From contig DATAYF010000760.1 of the NCBI GenBank assembly GCA_036272735.1, positions 1-5,874 of the forward strand: a stretch of 5,874 bases of DNA, written 5' to 3'. Shown here piece after piece: positions 5,248 through 5,874 of this stretch. The DNA comes from DATAYF01 sp036272735 (GTDB lineage Bacteria; Chloroflexota; Ktedonobacteria; Ktedonobacterales; Ktedonobacteraceae). The position numbers were made by a program, and so were the translations under genes. A model generated the notes under the pieces. It made no database searches, had not been told where the DNA came from, and worked only from the letters and a program-made list of their open reading frames with translations. Within the stretch, counting starts at the first letter, position 1; each line of letters begins with the position of its first letter.

Positions 5248-5874
5248 CTAGAGAGCGGCTTGTATCGATACCTTCAAGGCGGTAAGCTGACCAAGGAAAG
5301 TTCGTCGCTGCTCTGAGTGTGAGGACAGTTCCTCCCTGGTGGAGCGTGGACGAAGATAGTTCCGTCCTTCGTCAAAGGCAGAACAGAAACGAGCAGCCGA
5401 GTCAACGTTTCCGAAGCCATGCATGGGATACTACCGTTGCTTGACTCCCCGATGGTCCCGGCTTTAGGCGATTATTGAGATAGGTGTTGGTTCGATGGAG
5501 CACCTGATCGCCTGGTGTCTCACGCACTGCTCGTGGGTAGGAGGCGTGTCCATCCGTCGTCACCCGTTCCAGGGCGTGGCCAACCACGGCGAGAGCGTGC
5601 TTGAAAAACTGTTGGGCTGCCTCCATATCCCGTTTCTCGCTGAGCCGTGAATCAACCAGGTTGCCATCTGCGTCAATGGTGCGGTACAGATACCACCATT
5701 TCCCCTCACTTTCACGTAGGTTTCATCGACGTACCACGACTGTCCTGACTGTCCACGCCGTTTGGTCCGCCATTGCTCTGTAATAAGCGGAGCAAATCGT
5801 GTTTCCCACGCTCGAACAGCCTCGTGAGAAAACTCCCAGCCACGCTCAAGAACCATTTCGGCGAGATCATGCAG
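5248..5874 (-). pseudogene. IS6-family transposase, decayed, N-terminus outside the window
   Basis: Three minus-strand frames must be joined to read the protein. Frame one (5874 to about 5702) gives LHDLAEMVLERGWEFSHEAV and then WYVDETYVKV, with the first catalytic Asp at 5727-5725. A one-base loss in the GGGGAAA run (5699-5705) moves the reading to frame two (about 5700-5460), which holds YLYRTIDADGNLVDSRLSE, the second catalytic Asp in VTTDGH (5554-5552) and YLNNRL. A one-base gain near 5455-5461 moves it to frame three, with DHRGVKQR, a TAG at 5433-5431 where a Tyr is expected, then YPMHGFGNVDSAARF and a C-terminus ending at 5248. The third catalytic residue, normally Glu in the LEQDHR motif, is AAG (Lys) at 5464-5462. 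The motifs are those of IS6-family DDE transposases. With two frameshifts, a nonsense codon and a lost catalytic residue, it is inactive. Confidence 0.9.

Larger units (their letters stand above)
5179..5874 (-). mobile_element. IS6-family insertion sequence, partial (one end and most of the transposase)
   Basis: The element starts where similarity to the nitroreductase stops (about 5178/5179) and continues past the right edge. Its terminal bases GGGTTCTGT resemble IS6-family ends, which commonly start GG(G)TTCTGT. The only gene is a minus-strand IS6-type transposase. The other end, and hence the 8-bp target duplication expected for IS6, lies outside the window, so insertion by transposition is inferred from the sharp junction. 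Confidence 0.75.

Noticed and set aside
1..5874. CRISPR array, tRNA or rRNA genes, toxin-antitoxin pair or defence system
   Set aside because: I found no regularly spaced repeats, no cloverleaf or rRNA-like sequence, and no gene pair of that kind; TnpB is the only nuclease-like gene.

Overview
The window looks like an accessory, transposon-rich stretch of a moderately GC-rich bacterial chromosome. The mix of a TnpB-type IS605 element, an IS6-family element, a large S9 peptidase and an NmrA/nitroreductase cluster resembles what I know from Ktedonobacteria (Chloroflexota). That placement is an inference from gene style; no rRNA or other marker is present.

Left part (1-855): the C-terminal two thirds of a TnpB (RNA-guided nuclease of IS200/IS605 elements) runs in from the left edge and ends inside the hairpin of its right end / omegaRNA scaffold (about 567-602). 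A 131-bp non-coding stretch follows, with a promoter-like site whose -10 hexamer sits inside a 15-bp palindrome. Then comes a scar: a well-placed ribosome site and about 13 codons that look like an IS3-type orfA start, joined to the last 18 codons of a second, lost copy of the S9 peptidase.

Centre (856-2964): one intact gene, a cytoplasmic S9-family (prolyl oligopeptidase / acylaminoacyl-peptidase type) serine peptidase with a beta-propeller and a complete Ser-Asp-His triad.

Right part (about 3084-5178): a same-strand cluster with order NmrA' - nitroreductase - NmrA - nitroreductase'. It is best read as a tandem duplication of a two-gene NmrA/nitroreductase cassette. The outer members are broken: the first NmrA has lost its Rossmann half, and the last nitroreductase is cut after about 30 codons by an insertion sequence. 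The two inner genes are intact. They probably form an operon of a flavin (FMN) oxidoreductase and an NAD(P)-binding NmrA-type protein, with short gaps of 20-35 bp and a Shine-Dalgarno site before each start.

Right edge (5179-5874): an IS6-family element on the minus strand. Its transposase is decayed, with two frameshifts, a nonsense codon and loss of the catalytic glutamate.

The shared theme is local duplication followed by erosion: three different gene families each have one intact member and one fragment, and mobile-element sequence lies beside several of the breakpoints. I saw no defence island, CRISPR array, tRNA or rRNA, and no clear evidence of a new system. The points most worth checking are the TnpB omegaRNA/guide, the repeated NmrA-nitroreductase cassette and the palindromic promoter.
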